Part shown: piece after piece, positions 27,951 to 37,600 of the stretch
Layout of the letters: each line of letters opens with the position of its first letter
Position numbering within the stretch: position 1 is the stretch's first letter
Program-made: the position numbers and the translations under genes
NCBI GenBank assembly: GCA_029212365.1
Contig: JARGOC010000026.1
Coordinates: 1-50,844, forward strand
Direction of reading: 5' to 3'
DNA length: 50,844 nucleotides
From: Roseovarius sp.
GTDB taxonomy: Bacteria; Pseudomonadota; Alphaproteobacteria; Rhodobacterales; Rhodobacteraceae
The notes under the pieces: generated by a model
The model's input: the letters and a program-made list of their open reading frames with translations, nothing else
What the model was told of the DNA's origin: nothing
Database searches by the model: none

Positions 27951-28109
27951 ACGTGTCAGCGGCCAGTCGCATCCTGTCCTGTGGCGCAATCGGTTGTCGT
28001 GTCAGAAATCGCCCGATCCTCAGCGGAGTCCTCCGGGATCTGGATGCGCGACGGCAGGTCGATCATGGCGACCTGCGCCTCATAAACTGAAATGGTTTGG
28101 GTGCCTACA

Positions 28110-28898
28110 ATGAGCAAGAAATCGAAAAGGAAGGCCGCGCCGGAGCCCGAGGGCTACAAGCGGACCCTCCACAGCCTTCAGGTCGAACTGGTGAAACTGC
28201 AGCGACACCTGATCAAGAACGATCTCCGCATCCTGATCCTGCTCGAAGGCCGGGATGCTTCGGGAAAGGACGGCGTGATTAAGCGCCTTACCGCGCATCT
28301 CAGTCCGCGCGACACCCGGGTCGTTGCGCTCGGCAAACCCTCCGACCGCGACCGCAACAGCTGGTACTTCAAGCGCTACGTCGCCAGCCTGCCCGCCAGC
28401 CAGGAAATGGTCGTCATGAACCGCAGCTGGTACAACCGGGCCGGCGTCGAAAAGGTGATGGGGTTCTGCACGGATGCAGAACACGAGGAGTTCATGCGCT
28501 CCGTCTTGCCATTCGAGCGCATGCTCAGTGGCTCCGGAACGCAGCTTTTCAAGTATTTTCTCGACATATCGAAATCCGAACAGATGAAAAGACTGGCAGA
28601 TCGGCGGATTGATCCGCTTAAGCAATGGAAGATCAGCCCCATCGACAAGAGCGCGCTGCGGCGCTGGGACGACTACAGCGACGCGCGCAACGAAATGCTC
28701 ACTCGGACCCATAGCGAAGACCTACCCTGGCACGTCGTGCGAGCCGATGACAAGAAGCAGGCCCGGCTTAACGTCATACGCCACATTATGGCCCGCGTCG
28801 ACTGCCCGGACAAGGATGCACACCTGGCCCAACCGGATCCGGATATCGTGTTCGACTTTGCAGAGGAGCATATCCAAAGCGGCAGGATCGCACCATGA
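28110..28898 (+). CDS. ppk2: polyphosphate kinase 2
   Basis: A 262-residue PPK2-family enzyme that phosphorylates nucleoside mono- or diphosphates with polyphosphate, or the reverse. Walker A is LLEGRDASGKDGVIKRL, the lid region is SDRDRNSWYFKRYVASLP, Walker B-like MVVMNRSWYNRAGVE, and the C-terminal DYSDARNEML and WHVVRADDKKQARLNVIRHI are canonical. ATG 28110 gives the family-like start MSKKSKRKA; an in-frame ATG at 28092 would add six residues and neither start has a strong ribosome binding site. The next gene is phosphoketolase, 45 nt on, in the same direction. Confidence 0.92.
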   Translation: MSKKSKRKAAPEPEGYKRTLHSLQVELVKLQRHLIKNDLRILILLEGRDASGKDGVIKRLTAHLSPRDTRVVALGKPSDRDRNSWYFKRYVASLPASQEMVVMNRSWYNRAGVEKVMGFCTDAEHEEFMRSVLPFERMLSGSGTQLFKYFLDISKSEQMKRLADRRIDPLKQWKISPIDKSALRRWDDYSDARNEMLTRTHSEDLPWHVVRADDKKQARLNVIRHIMARVDCPDKDAHLAQPDPDIVFDFAEEHIQSGRIAP

Positions 28899-28943
28899 AT
28901 TCCAGGCTTGAAACAGCGTTTACGCCCACTGCAGGACACTTCG

Positions 28944-31340
28944 ATGAATAGGCCCGTGAACAACCCGCTTTCGCTCGACTTCATCCAGAAAATGGACGCT
29001 TATTGGCGTGCAGCCAACTATCTCTCGGTCGGGCAGATCTATCTGTATGATAACCCGTTGCTCAAAATTCCCCTGAGTCTTGAGCATGTGAAGCCACGAC
29101 TCCTCGGCCACTGGGGCACCACTCCTGGGTTGAACTTCATCTATGTGCATTTGAACCGCATCATCAACCAGCATGACCTGAACATACTGAATGTCACAGG
29201 CCCTGGGCACGGCGGACCAGGGCTTGTGGCGAACACCTATCTCGAGGGTAGTTACAGCGAATTCTACCCGGACATCTCGCAGGACGAACAGGGGATGAAG
29301 AAGCTGTTCAAGCAGTTTTCATTTCCCGGCGGAATTCCTAGTCACGTTGCGGCGGAGACCCCGGGCTCCATCAATGAAGGCGGTGAACTCGGCTATTGCC
29401 TGTCGCACGCCTACGGTGCCGCCTTCGACAATCCCGACCTCCTGGTCGCCTGCGTCGTGGGCGACGGCGAGGCGGAAACCGGTCCACTCGCCACCAGCTG
29501 GCATTCGAACAAATTTCTCAATCCGGTGCATGACGGCGCGGTCCTACCGATCCTGCATCTGAACGGTTACAAGATTGCAGGCCCCACCGTACTTGCCCGC
29601 ATTCCCCGTGACGAGCTCGAATCGCTGTTTCGCGGCTACGGCTGCACGCCTCACTTCGTCGAGGGCGATGATCCGATGGAGATGCATCAGCGCATGGCTG
29701 GGACGCTTGACACCGTGATCGAGAGCATCCGCCACATCCAGAAAGACGCCCGCGCCAATGGATTCAAAAAGCGTCCGCTCTGGCCCATGATTATCCTGCG
29801 CTCGCCGAAGGGCTGGACGGGGCCGAAGGAGGTTGACGGCAAACAGACAGAAGGAACATATCGCTCGCACCAGGTTCCAATGGGTGACATGAGCCACCCG
29901 GGGCACGTGAAGGTTCTGGAAGAGTGGCTGGAAAGCTACCGCCCGCAGGAACTGTTCGACGAGACCGGCAGGCTCCAACCCGAACTCGCTGAACTGGCCC
30001 CGCGCGGCACGCGGCGAATGGGTGCCAATCCGCACGCCAACGGCGGCCTGCTGTTGCGCGACCTGAGCTTGCCTAATTTCCGCGACTACGCGGTGACGAT
30101 ACCGGAACCTGGAAGCGTGAGTGCCGAAGCAACACGCGTCCAAGGCGAACTGATCCGCGACGTGATCAAACTGAACCCCGAAACCTTCCGCGTTTTCAGT
30201 CCGGACGAAACGGCGTCGAACCGCTGGAGCGCAGTGTTTGAGGTGACCAACCGTTGCTCGACCGCGGAAATTGTTCCGGGCGACGACCATGTCGCGCCGG
30301 ACGGCCGGGTGATGGAGGTCTTGAGCGAGCACCAGTGCGAAGGATGGCTCGAAGGGTATCTGCTCACGGGCAGACATGGCTTTTTCTCATGCTACGAAGC
30401 CTTCATCCATATCGTCGATTCGATGTTCAACCAACATGCCAAGTGGCTCGACGTTGCAAACCACGTTCCATGGCGGCAGCCGGTTGCTTCCCTGAACTAC
30501 CTACTTTCGTCACACGTGTGGCGGCAGGACCACAACGGATTCAGCCATCAGGATCCCGGCTTCATTGACCATGTCATGAGCAAGAAGGCGGAAATCGTCC
30601 GCGTCTATCTGCCGCCCGACGCCAATACCCTGCTCTCGGTGACGGACCACTGCCTGCGCAGCCGCAATTACGTGAACGTTATTGTCGCAGGCAAACAACC
30701 GTCGCCGCAGTGGCTCGATATGGATGCAGCCATCCGCCACTGCACCACCGGGTTGGGGATCTGGGAATGGGCCAGCAACGACGACGACAGCGGGCCCGAC
30801 GTGGTGATGGCCTGTGCCGGCGACGTGCCGACCATGGAAACGCTGGCCGCGGTCGAAATATTGCGGCATCATTTGCCAGCACTGAAGATCCGGGTCGTCA
30901 ACGTGGTGGATTTAATGACGTTGCAGTCACAGAGCGAACATCCGCACGGCCTCAGCGACGAGGATTTCGATGCTCTGTTCACCGAGGAAAAACCGATCAT
31001 CTTTGCCTACCACGGGTACCCCTCGCTGATTCACAAGTTAACCTATCGTCGAGCCAACCATCACAATCTGCACGTTCACGGGTTCAAGGAAGAGGGGACG
31101 ACCACGACACCATTCGACATGGTTGTGCTCAACGAGCTTGACCGGTTCCATCTGGCCAGGGCCGTTATCGACCGAGTGCCGGGATTGGGTCCAGCCGCCG
31201 CCGTCCTCGCTCGATTCATCGGCGACAAACTCCTCAATCACGAGTCCTACATCCGGCTGCACGGCGAGGACATGCCAGAAATCCGCAATTGGAAATGGGG
31301 TGCAAATGGAACGAATTCCAATAATTCCAGGCACACATGA
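28944..31340 (+). CDS. xfp: xylulose-5-phosphate/fructose-6-phosphate phosphoketolase
   Basis: A 798-residue thiamine-diphosphate enzyme that cleaves ketose phosphates with phosphate to acetyl phosphate and an aldose phosphate. Family blocks are all present: [54 protein letters not shown] region, [57 protein letters not shown], and in the C-terminal half [17 protein letters not shown] and [11 protein letters not shown]. Length is standard. Start 28944 matches the family N-terminus; a TTG at 28908 would add 12 residues. Acetyl phosphate from here feeds the kinase and acyltransferase encoded 5 kb upstream. Confidence 0.96.
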   Translation: MNRPVNNPLSLDFIQKMDAYWRAANYLSVGQIYLYDNPLLKIPLSLEHVKPRLLGHWGTTPGLNFIYVHLNRIINQHDLNILNVTGPGHGGPGLVANTYLEGSYSEFYPDISQDEQGMKKLFKQFSFPGGIPSHVAAETPGSINEGGELGYCLSHAYGAAFDNPDLLVACVVGDGEAETGPLATSWHSNKFLNPVHDGAVLPILHLNGYKIAGPTVLARIPRDELESLFRGYGCTPHFVEGDDPMEMHQRMAGTLDTVIESIRHIQKDARANGFKKRPLWPMIILRSPKGWTGPKEVDGKQTEGTYRSHQVPMGDMSHPGHVKVLEEWLESYRPQELFDETGRLQPELAELAPRGTRRMGANPHANGGLLLRDLSLPNFRDYAVTIPEPGSVSAEATRVQGELIRDVIKLNPETFRVFSPDETASNRWSAVFEVTNRCSTAEIVPGDDHVAPDGRVMEVLSEHQCEGWLEGYLLTGRHGFFSCYEAFIHIVDSMFNQHAKWLDVANHVPWRQPVASLNYLLSSHVWRQDHNGFSHQDPGFIDHVMSKKAEIVRVYLPPDANTLLSVTDHCLRSRNYVNVIVAGKQPSPQWLDMDAAIRHCTTGLGIWEWASNDDDSGPDVVMACAGDVPTMETLAAVEILRHHLPALKIRVVNVVDLMTLQSQSEHPHGLSDEDFDALFTEEKPIIFAYHGYPSLIHKLTYRRANHHNLHVHGFKEEGTTTTPFDMVVLNELDRFHLARAVIDRVPGLGPAAAVLARFIGDKLLNHESYIRLHGEDMPEIRNWKWGANGTNSNNSRHT

Positions 31341-31361
31341 TCAAGCCGCTTCACGAGGCAG

Positions 31362-32138
31362 ATGATGAGCAAGTACGACGATACAATCGGGAACAGCCAG
31401 GCTCACTGGCGCATCATGCGCTGGATCTTGTGGCGCTTCATCCGCAACGCTGCTCTGCGTGTTCTCATGGATAGAAGCCTGAGGAACAAGACGGGCCGCG
31501 AAATCCGTTGGTTACGGGACGACATTAATTCCTTCTTGAGCGATGTCTCGACGAGAGTGGCACTCCTGCGTCCGCTGGCGCAGCTTGGCGGATTGCCAGA
31601 TTTCGGCAGTCGCCTCATGGTCGAGCTTGCAATCTATACAGTGGCGGCGGACCGGACGCTGCGTGACAGCGATCTTGATCCCCAAAGCGCCCGAGACGCC
31701 TTGGCGGACATCGGTTGGTCCGTCTATCGCAGGCAGCTTGCATTCTCCTCCTTGCCGGCTCGCCTCGTCACGGGCGACCCGGGAAAACGATTGCGGTGGA
31801 GCATCCGTGGGCTGCTCATATTCCCTTTCCGGCCCGTGGGAGCGCCCGGCTACGCCGCCGAGGTCTTTGGCGAGGGCGAGGACATCCACACGCACTTCAC
31901 GCACTGCCCCCCGCAAAGCTTTGCCCGGCGCATTGCCGACGAGACCGGCGATCCTGAAGCGTTGGCCGGCTTCGCAAACAGCTGGTGCAAATATGACTGG
32001 CCAGGCGCTGATCTGATCGCCGCCGACGGACATCGGGGACACTATATCCGGCGGCAAACACTTTCGGCCGGCGATCCGGTCTGCGACATGTGCTGGGCTG
32101 CGCGGGCAGCCAGCGAGACCACCAAGGAAGACGGTTAA
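31362..32138 (+). CDS. L-2-amino-thiazoline-4-carboxylic acid (ATC) hydrolase-like protein
   Basis: A 258-residue cytoplasmic protein with a basic N-terminal region. The C-terminal half carries spaced Cys/His and Trp blocks: HTHFTHCPPQSFARRI, then NSWCKYDWPGADLI, and GDPVCDMCWAARA. This pattern resembles the ATC_hydrolase family, named for a step in cysteine synthesis from aminothiazoline carboxylate; most members have no tested function. It starts 22 nt after phosphoketolase and is followed by the glucoamylase-family gene, so it is part of this operon. Confidence 0.6.
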   Translation: MMSKYDDTIGNSQAHWRIMRWILWRFIRNAALRVLMDRSLRNKTGREIRWLRDDINSFLSDVSTRVALLRPLAQLGGLPDFGSRLMVELAIYTVAADRTLRDSDLDPQSARDALADIGWSVYRRQLAFSSLPARLVTGDPGKRLRWSIRGLLIFPFRPVGAPGYAAEVFGEGEDIHTHFTHCPPQSFARRIADETGDPEALAGFANSWCKYDWPGADLIAADGHRGHYIRRQTLSAGDPVCDMCWAARAASETTKEDG

Positions 32139-32188
32139 TGAGGCCGGAGCGTGAGAGATACAGAAATCGCTCTGCGGAGATGAAAGTA

Positions 32189-32251
32189 TGAGAAACGCGA
32201 CGATCGATGCGCCGACCAGCGATCCCAAGAAGAACAGGCGGGCCTTATGAT
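32189..32251 (+). CDS. possible 20-residue coupled leader peptide
   Basis: ATG 32189 with GGAG 8 nt upstream opens a 20-codon frame rich in basic residues, ending in TGA at 32249-32251. The stop overlaps the start region of the next gene (TTATGATG). It may act only as a coupling leader. No similarity is recognisable. Confidence 0.25.
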
Positions 32252-33554
32252 GCAGCGGCAATCGCATGTGAAACGGCCCCACCCGGGAGAAACGAGGCTG
32301 GATGTGTTGCAGCGGCATGCCTTCGATTACTTCCTGAACGAAACCAATCTCGCCAATGGCCTCGTTGCCGACAAATCGCAGCCTGGCGCCCCCGCGAGCA
32401 TCGCAGCCGTGGGTTTCGCGCTGGCGGCCTACCCCGTCGGTGTCGAGCGCTCATGGATCTCACGCGTCAGCGCAATCAATCGGACTCTGGCGGCATTACG
32501 GTTCTTCAGCAACGCCCCGCAGGGCACAGACCCTGACGCAACCGGGCACAAGGGCTTCTTCTATCACTTTCTCGACATGACGACCGGGCGGCGCGCGGGC
32601 AATTGCGAGCTGTCCACCGTCGATACCGGATTCCTGCTGGCCGGCATGCTCGCCGCCGCTGCGTATTTTGATCGGAACAGTGAAGACGAGCAGGAGATAC
32701 GGACGCTCGCCGATGCGCTCTACCGACGGGCGGATTGGCCGTGGGCCTGCGACGGCGGCGCGACGATCACCCACGGATGGAAGCCCGAGGGCGGATTTCT
32801 GCCTTACCGTTGGGAAGGTTATAATGAGGCGTCTCTTCTGTACGTACTCGGGTTGGGTTCTCCAACTCATCCTCTGGCGGCGGAGAGCTACCTGGCGTGG
32901 ACCTCGACCTACCAATGGAAGGAAATCTACGGTTACGAATTCATCTATGGCGGCCCGCTGTTCATCCACCAGTACTCGCACATCTGGATAGACTTTCGCG
33001 GAATCCAAGATGCGTTCACGCGTGACAAGGACATCGACTATTTCGAAAACAGTCGCCGAGCCACCTACGTCCAGCAAGAGTACGCGATCCGCAATCCGCT
33101 CGAATTTGAGGGCTACGGAGAGAACTTCTGGGGCTTGACCGCGAGCGACGGGCCTGGCTGGACGACGCGGCGCGTCAACGGCATCGAGCGCGCGTTCTTC
33201 GACTATGTCGCCCGCGGCGTTCCGTACGGCCCTGACGACGGGACGGTCGCGCCGTGGGCCGTGGTGGCGTCGTTGCCGTTCGCACCGGAAATCGTGTTGC
33301 CGACGATCACACATTTTCAGGACGTGTATCCGCAAGTCACAGGCGCGTATTGCTTTCGGTGCAGCTTCAATTTGAGCTTTCAGGACGAATTAGACGCCGG
33401 CTGGACGTCGCCCTATCATTTCGGAATCAACCTCGGTCCCGTGGTGTTGATGTGTGAGAATTACCGATCGGGCTTACTGTGGCGGCTGATGCGTGCATGC
33501 CCCTACGTGGTCTTAGGGCTGCGGCGGGCGGGATTCACCGGCGGTTGGCTGTGA
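32250..33554 (+). CDS. glucoamylase-family protein (Glycoamylase domain, GH144-like)
   Basis: A 434-residue protein of the Glycoamylase domain type, an alpha/alpha-barrel. Recognisable parts: RHAFDYFLNETNLANGLVADKS, SIAAVGFALAAYPVGVERSW, GFFYHFLDMTTGRRAGNCELSTVDTGFLLAGML, then YGYEFIYGGPLFIHQYSHIWIDFRGI, and ENFWGLTASDGPGW. These match the bacterial group that includes endo-beta-1,2-glucanases, so a role on beta-1,2-glucan or related glycans is possible. No signal peptide is evident, which suggests a cytoplasmic location. The first ATG at 32247 would add one residue. It ends the plus-strand operon. Confidence 0.85.
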   Translation: MQRQSHVKRPHPGETRLDVLQRHAFDYFLNETNLANGLVADKSQPGAPASIAAVGFALAAYPVGVERSWISRVSAINRTLAALRFFSNAPQGTDPDATGHKGFFYHFLDMTTGRRAGNCELSTVDTGFLLAGMLAAAAYFDRNSEDEQEIRTLADALYRRADWPWACDGGATITHGWKPEGGFLPYRWEGYNEASLLYVLGLGSPTHPLAAESYLAWTSTYQWKEIYGYEFIYGGPLFIHQYSHIWIDFRGIQDAFTRDKDIDYFENSRRATYVQQEYAIRNPLEFEGYGENFWGLTASDGPGWTTRRVNGIERAFFDYVARGVPYGPDDGTVAPWAVVASLPFAPEIVLPTITHFQDVYPQVTGAYCFRCSFNLSFQDELDAGWTSPYHFGINLGPVVLMCENYRSGLLWRLMRACPYVVLGLRRAGFTGGWL

Positions 33555-33764
33555 CGGCCACGGAGGTATGCAATTGATGAAGGCCATATCGATCGTCGGT
33601 AGGTGCCTCCGTGGGGGGGTGTACGGACGCTGTATGCGCCGTTGATCAGGTGGAACGACCCGCTGTGGGCGCTATTCTGATGTCGGCAAGCACGGTCGCG
33701 ATCAACGCGCAACTATTGAAACGGGTCAAACGATAAGCCCATCAACAATGGGCCCGACAGACCA
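33555..33764. other. end of the plus-strand operon, gene scrap and hairpin
   Basis: Besides the metal-ATPase scrap described separately, a small hairpin GCCCAT-CAACA-ATGGGC lies right after its stop (from about 33738). No T-run follows, so terminator function is uncertain. Nothing else is recognised, and the bases up to the patatin stop at 33890 are likewise featureless. Confidence 0.4.
33662..33736 (+). pseudogene. C-terminal scrap of a CopB-type ATPase
   Basis: Twenty-four codons plus TAA read AVGAILMSASTVAINAQLLKRVKR. The intact ATPase ends AVGAILMSASTVVVAINAQLLKRVKL, so the scrap is its homologue with two codons missing and many silent changes. It is a diverged relative rather than a fresh duplicate. 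The rest of that gene has been replaced by the preceding operon. Confidence 0.8.
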
Positions 33765-33889
33765 CAGAGGAGACATGGCGTAAGGCATAAGACCAGATTT
33801 TGGAGGAAAATCCTGTCTGGACTAGGAAAGCAGCATATCCAAAACACGGTTTCTGTTCGCGCCCTAACCTTGGGACGGATCGTGCTTTC

Positions 33890-34765
33890 CTATGTGCCTC
33901 GACTGAGCAACGTTTTGATCTGATCACCAGACTGGCGCACTGCCATGGTGCCCGCCGCAATGCATTGCCGCTTGTAGTGGAATTCCAGTGTTCCTATGGT
34001 ATTTCTAAACTTTGGCCTGATGACCATATCGGCCTGACTGAAACGCAGCCGGGCATGCTCGTTCTGACAGATCTCGATTGATCTTAGCATCGCTTGTACT
34101 CCGTTGCGGGGAGCGATGCCGGTTTCGGGCTGGCTTGGATCAACAGCGATCACTACATCGACACCGGTGCTTCGCGCCACATCTATAGGCGCGATGTCCG
34201 CATAGGCACCATCCATCAGGACGTGAGGACCGTCAATCAGCGGTGGTAGGATACCTGCGAGCGCAGCACTGGCATAGACGTAGTTAGCAGCCGACCCTCG
34301 GTTGTGGACAACACGTTCCCCCGACAGCACATCCGTCGTGCAGACAAAGACAGGGATGGATCCATCCTCCAAATTTTTGCCCTTGGTCAAGGCGGAAAGG
34401 ACACCCCGGCCCCAGCTCTCGGTGCGCGCTCCGGCGCCCCAGCCAAAATACATGTCACGTGCCGCAAGCAGCGCAACCGCCAGGCCCCTCACTCTTTCGG
34501 CAATGCTCCGGCCTTGAAAGTTCGGTGTTGACGGGAACCCGCTGGTGTCCATTTCAACAAGGTCTCGATACCAGTTTGGGTTCAGCGAGTAAGTTGCGCC
34601 GACCACCGCGCCCATTGACACACCGACAATTGCGCTGGGTAAATAGCCCAAACTGATCAGGGCTCTCAGAACTCCCACATGCGAAAGACCTCTTGCGCCA
34701 CCACCACTAAGGACAAGGGCGAAGGACTTGTGTTGGCTGGTCATCTGAGTATTCGCGCCCATCAT
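33890..34765 (-). CDS. patatin-like phospholipase
   Basis: A 291-residue patatin-family lipid acyl hydrolase. The oxyanion-hole motif is LVLSGGGARGLSHVGVL, the nucleophile Ser sits in VGVSMGAVVGATY, and the catalytic Asp is in LMDGAYAD. It ends with a charged tail. ATG 34765 is preferred because a G-rich Shine-Dalgarno-like stretch precedes it; an earlier start at 34861 would add 32 residues unlike the family. Membrane lipid turnover is the likely role. It lies downstream of the EamA transporter in the same direction. Confidence 0.85.
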   Translation of the reverse strand: MMGANTQMTSQHKSFALVLSGGGARGLSHVGVLRALISLGYLPSAIVGVSMGAVVGATYSLNPNWYRDLVEMDTSGFPSTPNFQGRSIAERVRGLAVALLAARDMYFGWGAGARTESWGRGVLSALTKGKNLEDGSIPVFVCTTDVLSGERVVHNRGSAANYVYASAALAGILPPLIDGPHVLMDGAYADIAPIDVARSTGVDVVIAVDPSQPETGIAPRNGVQAMLRSIEICQNEHARLRFSQADMVIRPKFRNTIGTLEFHYKRQCIAAGTMAVRQSGDQIKTLLSRGT

Positions 34766-34903
34766 TCGCCGCCCCCCTGTGCGCCTATCGGTTACAACTA
34801 TCGTGGTGCGTACAGCAACGCCGAGGAAATTGAATTCCGCCAGCACCCCATCGCCAAACATCAGGACCTACGGTCAACACCTCGGTGAGTATTACGCCAA
34901 GAA

Positions 34904-35806
34904 TTACGCTGAAACATTAATAAGTGTCGGCGGTGCAATGCCCTTTCGAATGACCATCATGACGCCAACAAGGGCAAGAGAGGTGCCGATCAATTCCGGC
35001 CAACCCAGGGACTCGCCATAGTATAGCAAACCCATTGTCAGCCCGAATACCGGCACAAGAAAGCTGAACGCATTGGCCTTGCTCAGCGGCACTTCTGCAA
35101 GAACCGACATCCAGATGACATATACCAGCGCGGAGCCAAACATCGCCAACCCAACCAGTGCAAACAGAAAACCGGGCGACCACTCGATCACAGTGAAGTC
35201 TTCAGTCACGACGGCAATCACCGCCAGCGGGATACTGCCGATCAGCAATTGGACACTAATGGCCATCAGTGGATCGACCGTATCCGCAATCCGTTTAAGC
35301 ATCACATTGCTGATAGTGATGCCAAGAGCCGCCAGAATGATATACGCGATGCCGATGAGGTAGCTCTCCTGACCACCTCCGAACAATCGCGGTGAAGCGA
35401 TGACGACGATTCCCAGAAACCCCAGAACAAGACCCAATTTACCCCAGGCCGTCAACCGCTCACCCAAGACGACACCCGCGAGGCCCGCAGCCATTAAGGG
35501 CTGGGTGTTTGTGATAACTGTCGCAATCCCCGGCGACACGAATTCGGCCGCATGAAACATGCCAAAATACCCCAGGCTGGTGGCCCCAAATCCGATCGCT
35601 GCGAGGGTGATCCACGTCTTCCAACTGCGCGGAATAGGGCGGCGCAGAGCCAGCGCGATCCCCAACAGGATTACGCCGGCAATCACTGCCCGCAAGGTTG
35701 CAAACGTCAGGTGCGGGGCATAGGCGATGCCAATCGTTATCAACGGATAACAACTCGCCCAGAGAAACATCGCGAAAATGATCTTTGCGGTGGTCCGTAT
35801 TTTCAC
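34904..35806 (-). CDS. EamA/DMT-family transporter
   Basis: A 300-residue drug/metabolite transporter with ten hydrophobic helices in two repeated halves. It opens with IFAMFLWASCYPLITIGIAYAP and FATLRAVIAGVILLGIAL, carries the internal PLMAAGLAGVVLGERLT motif, and ends LGWPELIGTSLALVGVMMVIRKG. The substrate cannot be predicted; many relatives export amino acids or nucleotides. Confidence 0.9.
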   Translation of the reverse strand: MKIRTTAKIIFAMFLWASCYPLITIGIAYAPHLTFATLRAVIAGVILLGIALALRRPIPRSWKTWITLAAIGFGATSLGYFGMFHAAEFVSPGIATVITNTQPLMAAGLAGVVLGERLTAWGKLGLVLGFLGIVVIASPRLFGGGQESYLIGIAYIILAALGITISNVMLKRIADTVDPLMAISVQLLIGSIPLAVIAVVTEDFTVIEWSPGFLFALVGLAMFGSALVYVIWMSVLAEVPLSKANAFSFLVPVFGLTMGLLYYGESLGWPELIGTSLALVGVMMVIRKGIAPPTLINVSA

Positions 35807-36239
35807 GAGTTCATCAATTCATTGTCCTTTTGGCTCCTGGTGAGCGGCCATTTAATGTTTGATCAATACAGAACCATGACAACGCATCATTGAGTGGTGC
35901 TGATCCGAATTCTCCAACTGCGTGAGTATCAAAATGACAAAGCGATACATATGATTGCGCTGCGCGCAACTGTGCCTCCACCGTCAGATATAGTTTGCCC
36001 GATCTCCTGCATTGGTCGCCATGGCAATTGACACATATTGCCAGCGCTCGTGAGCGTATATCAGCGGCGTGCGTATCGAGAAAACCCAGCGGTTTTGTAG
36101 TCATATCGCCGATGAACCCGAACCACCCCCTGATTTCTCTGATCCGGTCCCGCACAAATGGTGGGGAGCGTTGTCAAAGTCGCTATTTCTGCAAATCGTT
36201 TATTTTTCTCACCCATGTCTCCGCCGCTCACGTGCGCGG
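35807..36239. other. intergenic stretch with a possible cytochrome c relic
   Basis: A minus-strand frame (36155 down to 35814) contains ALAICVNCHGDQ, which includes the haem-binding CxxCH pattern, followed by YLTVEAQLRAAQSYV. No signal peptide, axial Met block or good ribosome binding site accompanies it, so at most it is a decayed cytochrome c gene. Apart from that nothing is recognised. Promoters for the EamA gene should lie at its left end. Confidence 0.35.
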
Positions 36240-37571
36240 TCAGTGTCTCGCTATTGCCTCCAGCGCCGTCCAGCGCTTCAAGTATATCCGTTCGTAGATA
36301 AACACGGCTGAAATTCCGGCACCTGCATATAGAACGATAATCGGGTCTGATCCCAATTTCATTATTGTAAAAGCCGCCAGAACAAATCCGTCGAACGCAA
36401 TTGCGCACAGCAACACGGTGCCGTTTGCCCCGATCTCGTGGCGCAGACGCCGAAACACGCCCCAATGCACCAACATGTCCATTATCAGGTAGAAAAACGC
36501 CCCAAGCGACGCGATCCTGCTTAGGTCAAAGAACACTGCAAGCGTCGAGGCCAGAACAACCGTGTAGACCAAGGTGTGGCTGCGGATGGGTCCCGACATG
36601 CCAAAATGGCTGTGAGGTATCATTTTCATATCCGTTAGCATCGCCAACATTCGCGACACCGCGAATACACTCGCCAACACACCTGAAACAGTGGCAACGG
36701 CAGCCAAGACAACTGTGAAATAAAAGCCAGATGGGCCCAATGCCGGGGATGCGGCCTCGGCGAGCGCATAATCCTTGGCTGCAACTATTTGATCAATCGA
36801 CAGATTGGACCCAACCGCAAAAGCGACCAGCAGATACACAACCACGCAAATGGCGATAGAGATCATGATGGTGCGTCCCACATTGCGATGTGGGTCGGTG
36901 ATTTCTGCGCCACTGTTGGTAATCGTCGTGAATCCCTTAAAGGCGAGGATCGACAGGGCGACAGATGCAATAAACCCGGTTAAACTGAAGCCGCCGACCG
37001 CGCTGCTTGCAGCCGCAAACTCAAATCCGCCCGACCAAAGGGCAACAATCCCAAAAAGGGCAATGCCTCCGATTTTTATGACAGCCATGATGATCGACAA
37101 CAGCCCGACAGACCGATTGCCCGAAATATTCACCAGAAACGCAAACAGGATAACGCTGACCGCCAATATCGGCACCAGTGGTCCGCCCGTGATGTCAAAG
37201 GGTCGCAATACATAGGTTGCAAACGTCCGCGCCACGAGGCTTTCAGAAATAACCATGGACAGCGTCATCAACAATGCCGCCGCTGCGGCAATGGCGCCCG
37301 GCCCGTAGGCCTTTTGCAAGATCATTGCGATCCCACCGGAGGAAGGCCAAGCATTCGACATCTTGATATAGCTATATGCGCTGAAAGAAGTCACGATGGC
37401 GCCAAACACGAAAGACAAGGCAAAATAGGGACCGGCCAATTGCGCAATTTGCCCCGTCAGCGCGAAAATACCCGCACCGATCATCACACCGGTTCCCATC
37501 CCGACGGCACCTGCCAAACTGATCGAGCCCCTTTTCAAGGTTTCGCCGCCATGTGCATGTTTCAATGGCAT
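36240..37571 (-). CDS. APC-superfamily amino acid permease
   Basis: A 443-residue inner-membrane permease with about 12 helices. The first-helix signature GAVGMGTGVMIGAGIFALTGQIAQLAGPY is typical of APC transporters, followed by FSAYSYIKMSNAWPSSGGIAMILQKAYG and FKGFTTITNSGAEITDPHRNVGR. The substrate is unknown. It begins 29 nt after the beta-propeller gene and is the last gene of a minus-strand series that may start at 40673. Confidence 0.9.
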   Translation of the reverse strand: MPLKHAHGGETLKRGSISLAGAVGMGTGVMIGAGIFALTGQIAQLAGPYFALSFVFGAIVTSFSAYSYIKMSNAWPSSGGIAMILQKAYGPGAIAAAAALLMTLSMVISESLVARTFATYVLRPFDITGGPLVPILAVSVILFAFLVNISGNRSVGLLSIIMAVIKIGGIALFGIVALWSGGFEFAAASSAVGGFSLTGFIASVALSILAFKGFTTITNSGAEITDPHRNVGRTIMISIAICVVVYLLVAFAVGSNLSIDQIVAAKDYALAEAASPALGPSGFYFTVVLAAVATVSGVLASVFAVSRMLAMLTDMKMIPHSHFGMSGPIRSHTLVYTVVLASTLAVFFDLSRIASLGAFFYLIMDMLVHWGVFRRLRHEIGANGTVLLCAIAFDGFVLAAFTIMKLGSDPIIVLYAGAGISAVFIYERIYLKRWTALEAIARH

Positions 37572-37600
37572 CTCTCTTTCTTCAATGTCGGGGAACCTAG

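Noticed and set aside
35814..36155. Cytochrome c gene suggested by CVNCHGD
   Set aside because: Only one CxxCH pattern, no signal peptide or Met ligand block and no good start; kept only as a possible relic.
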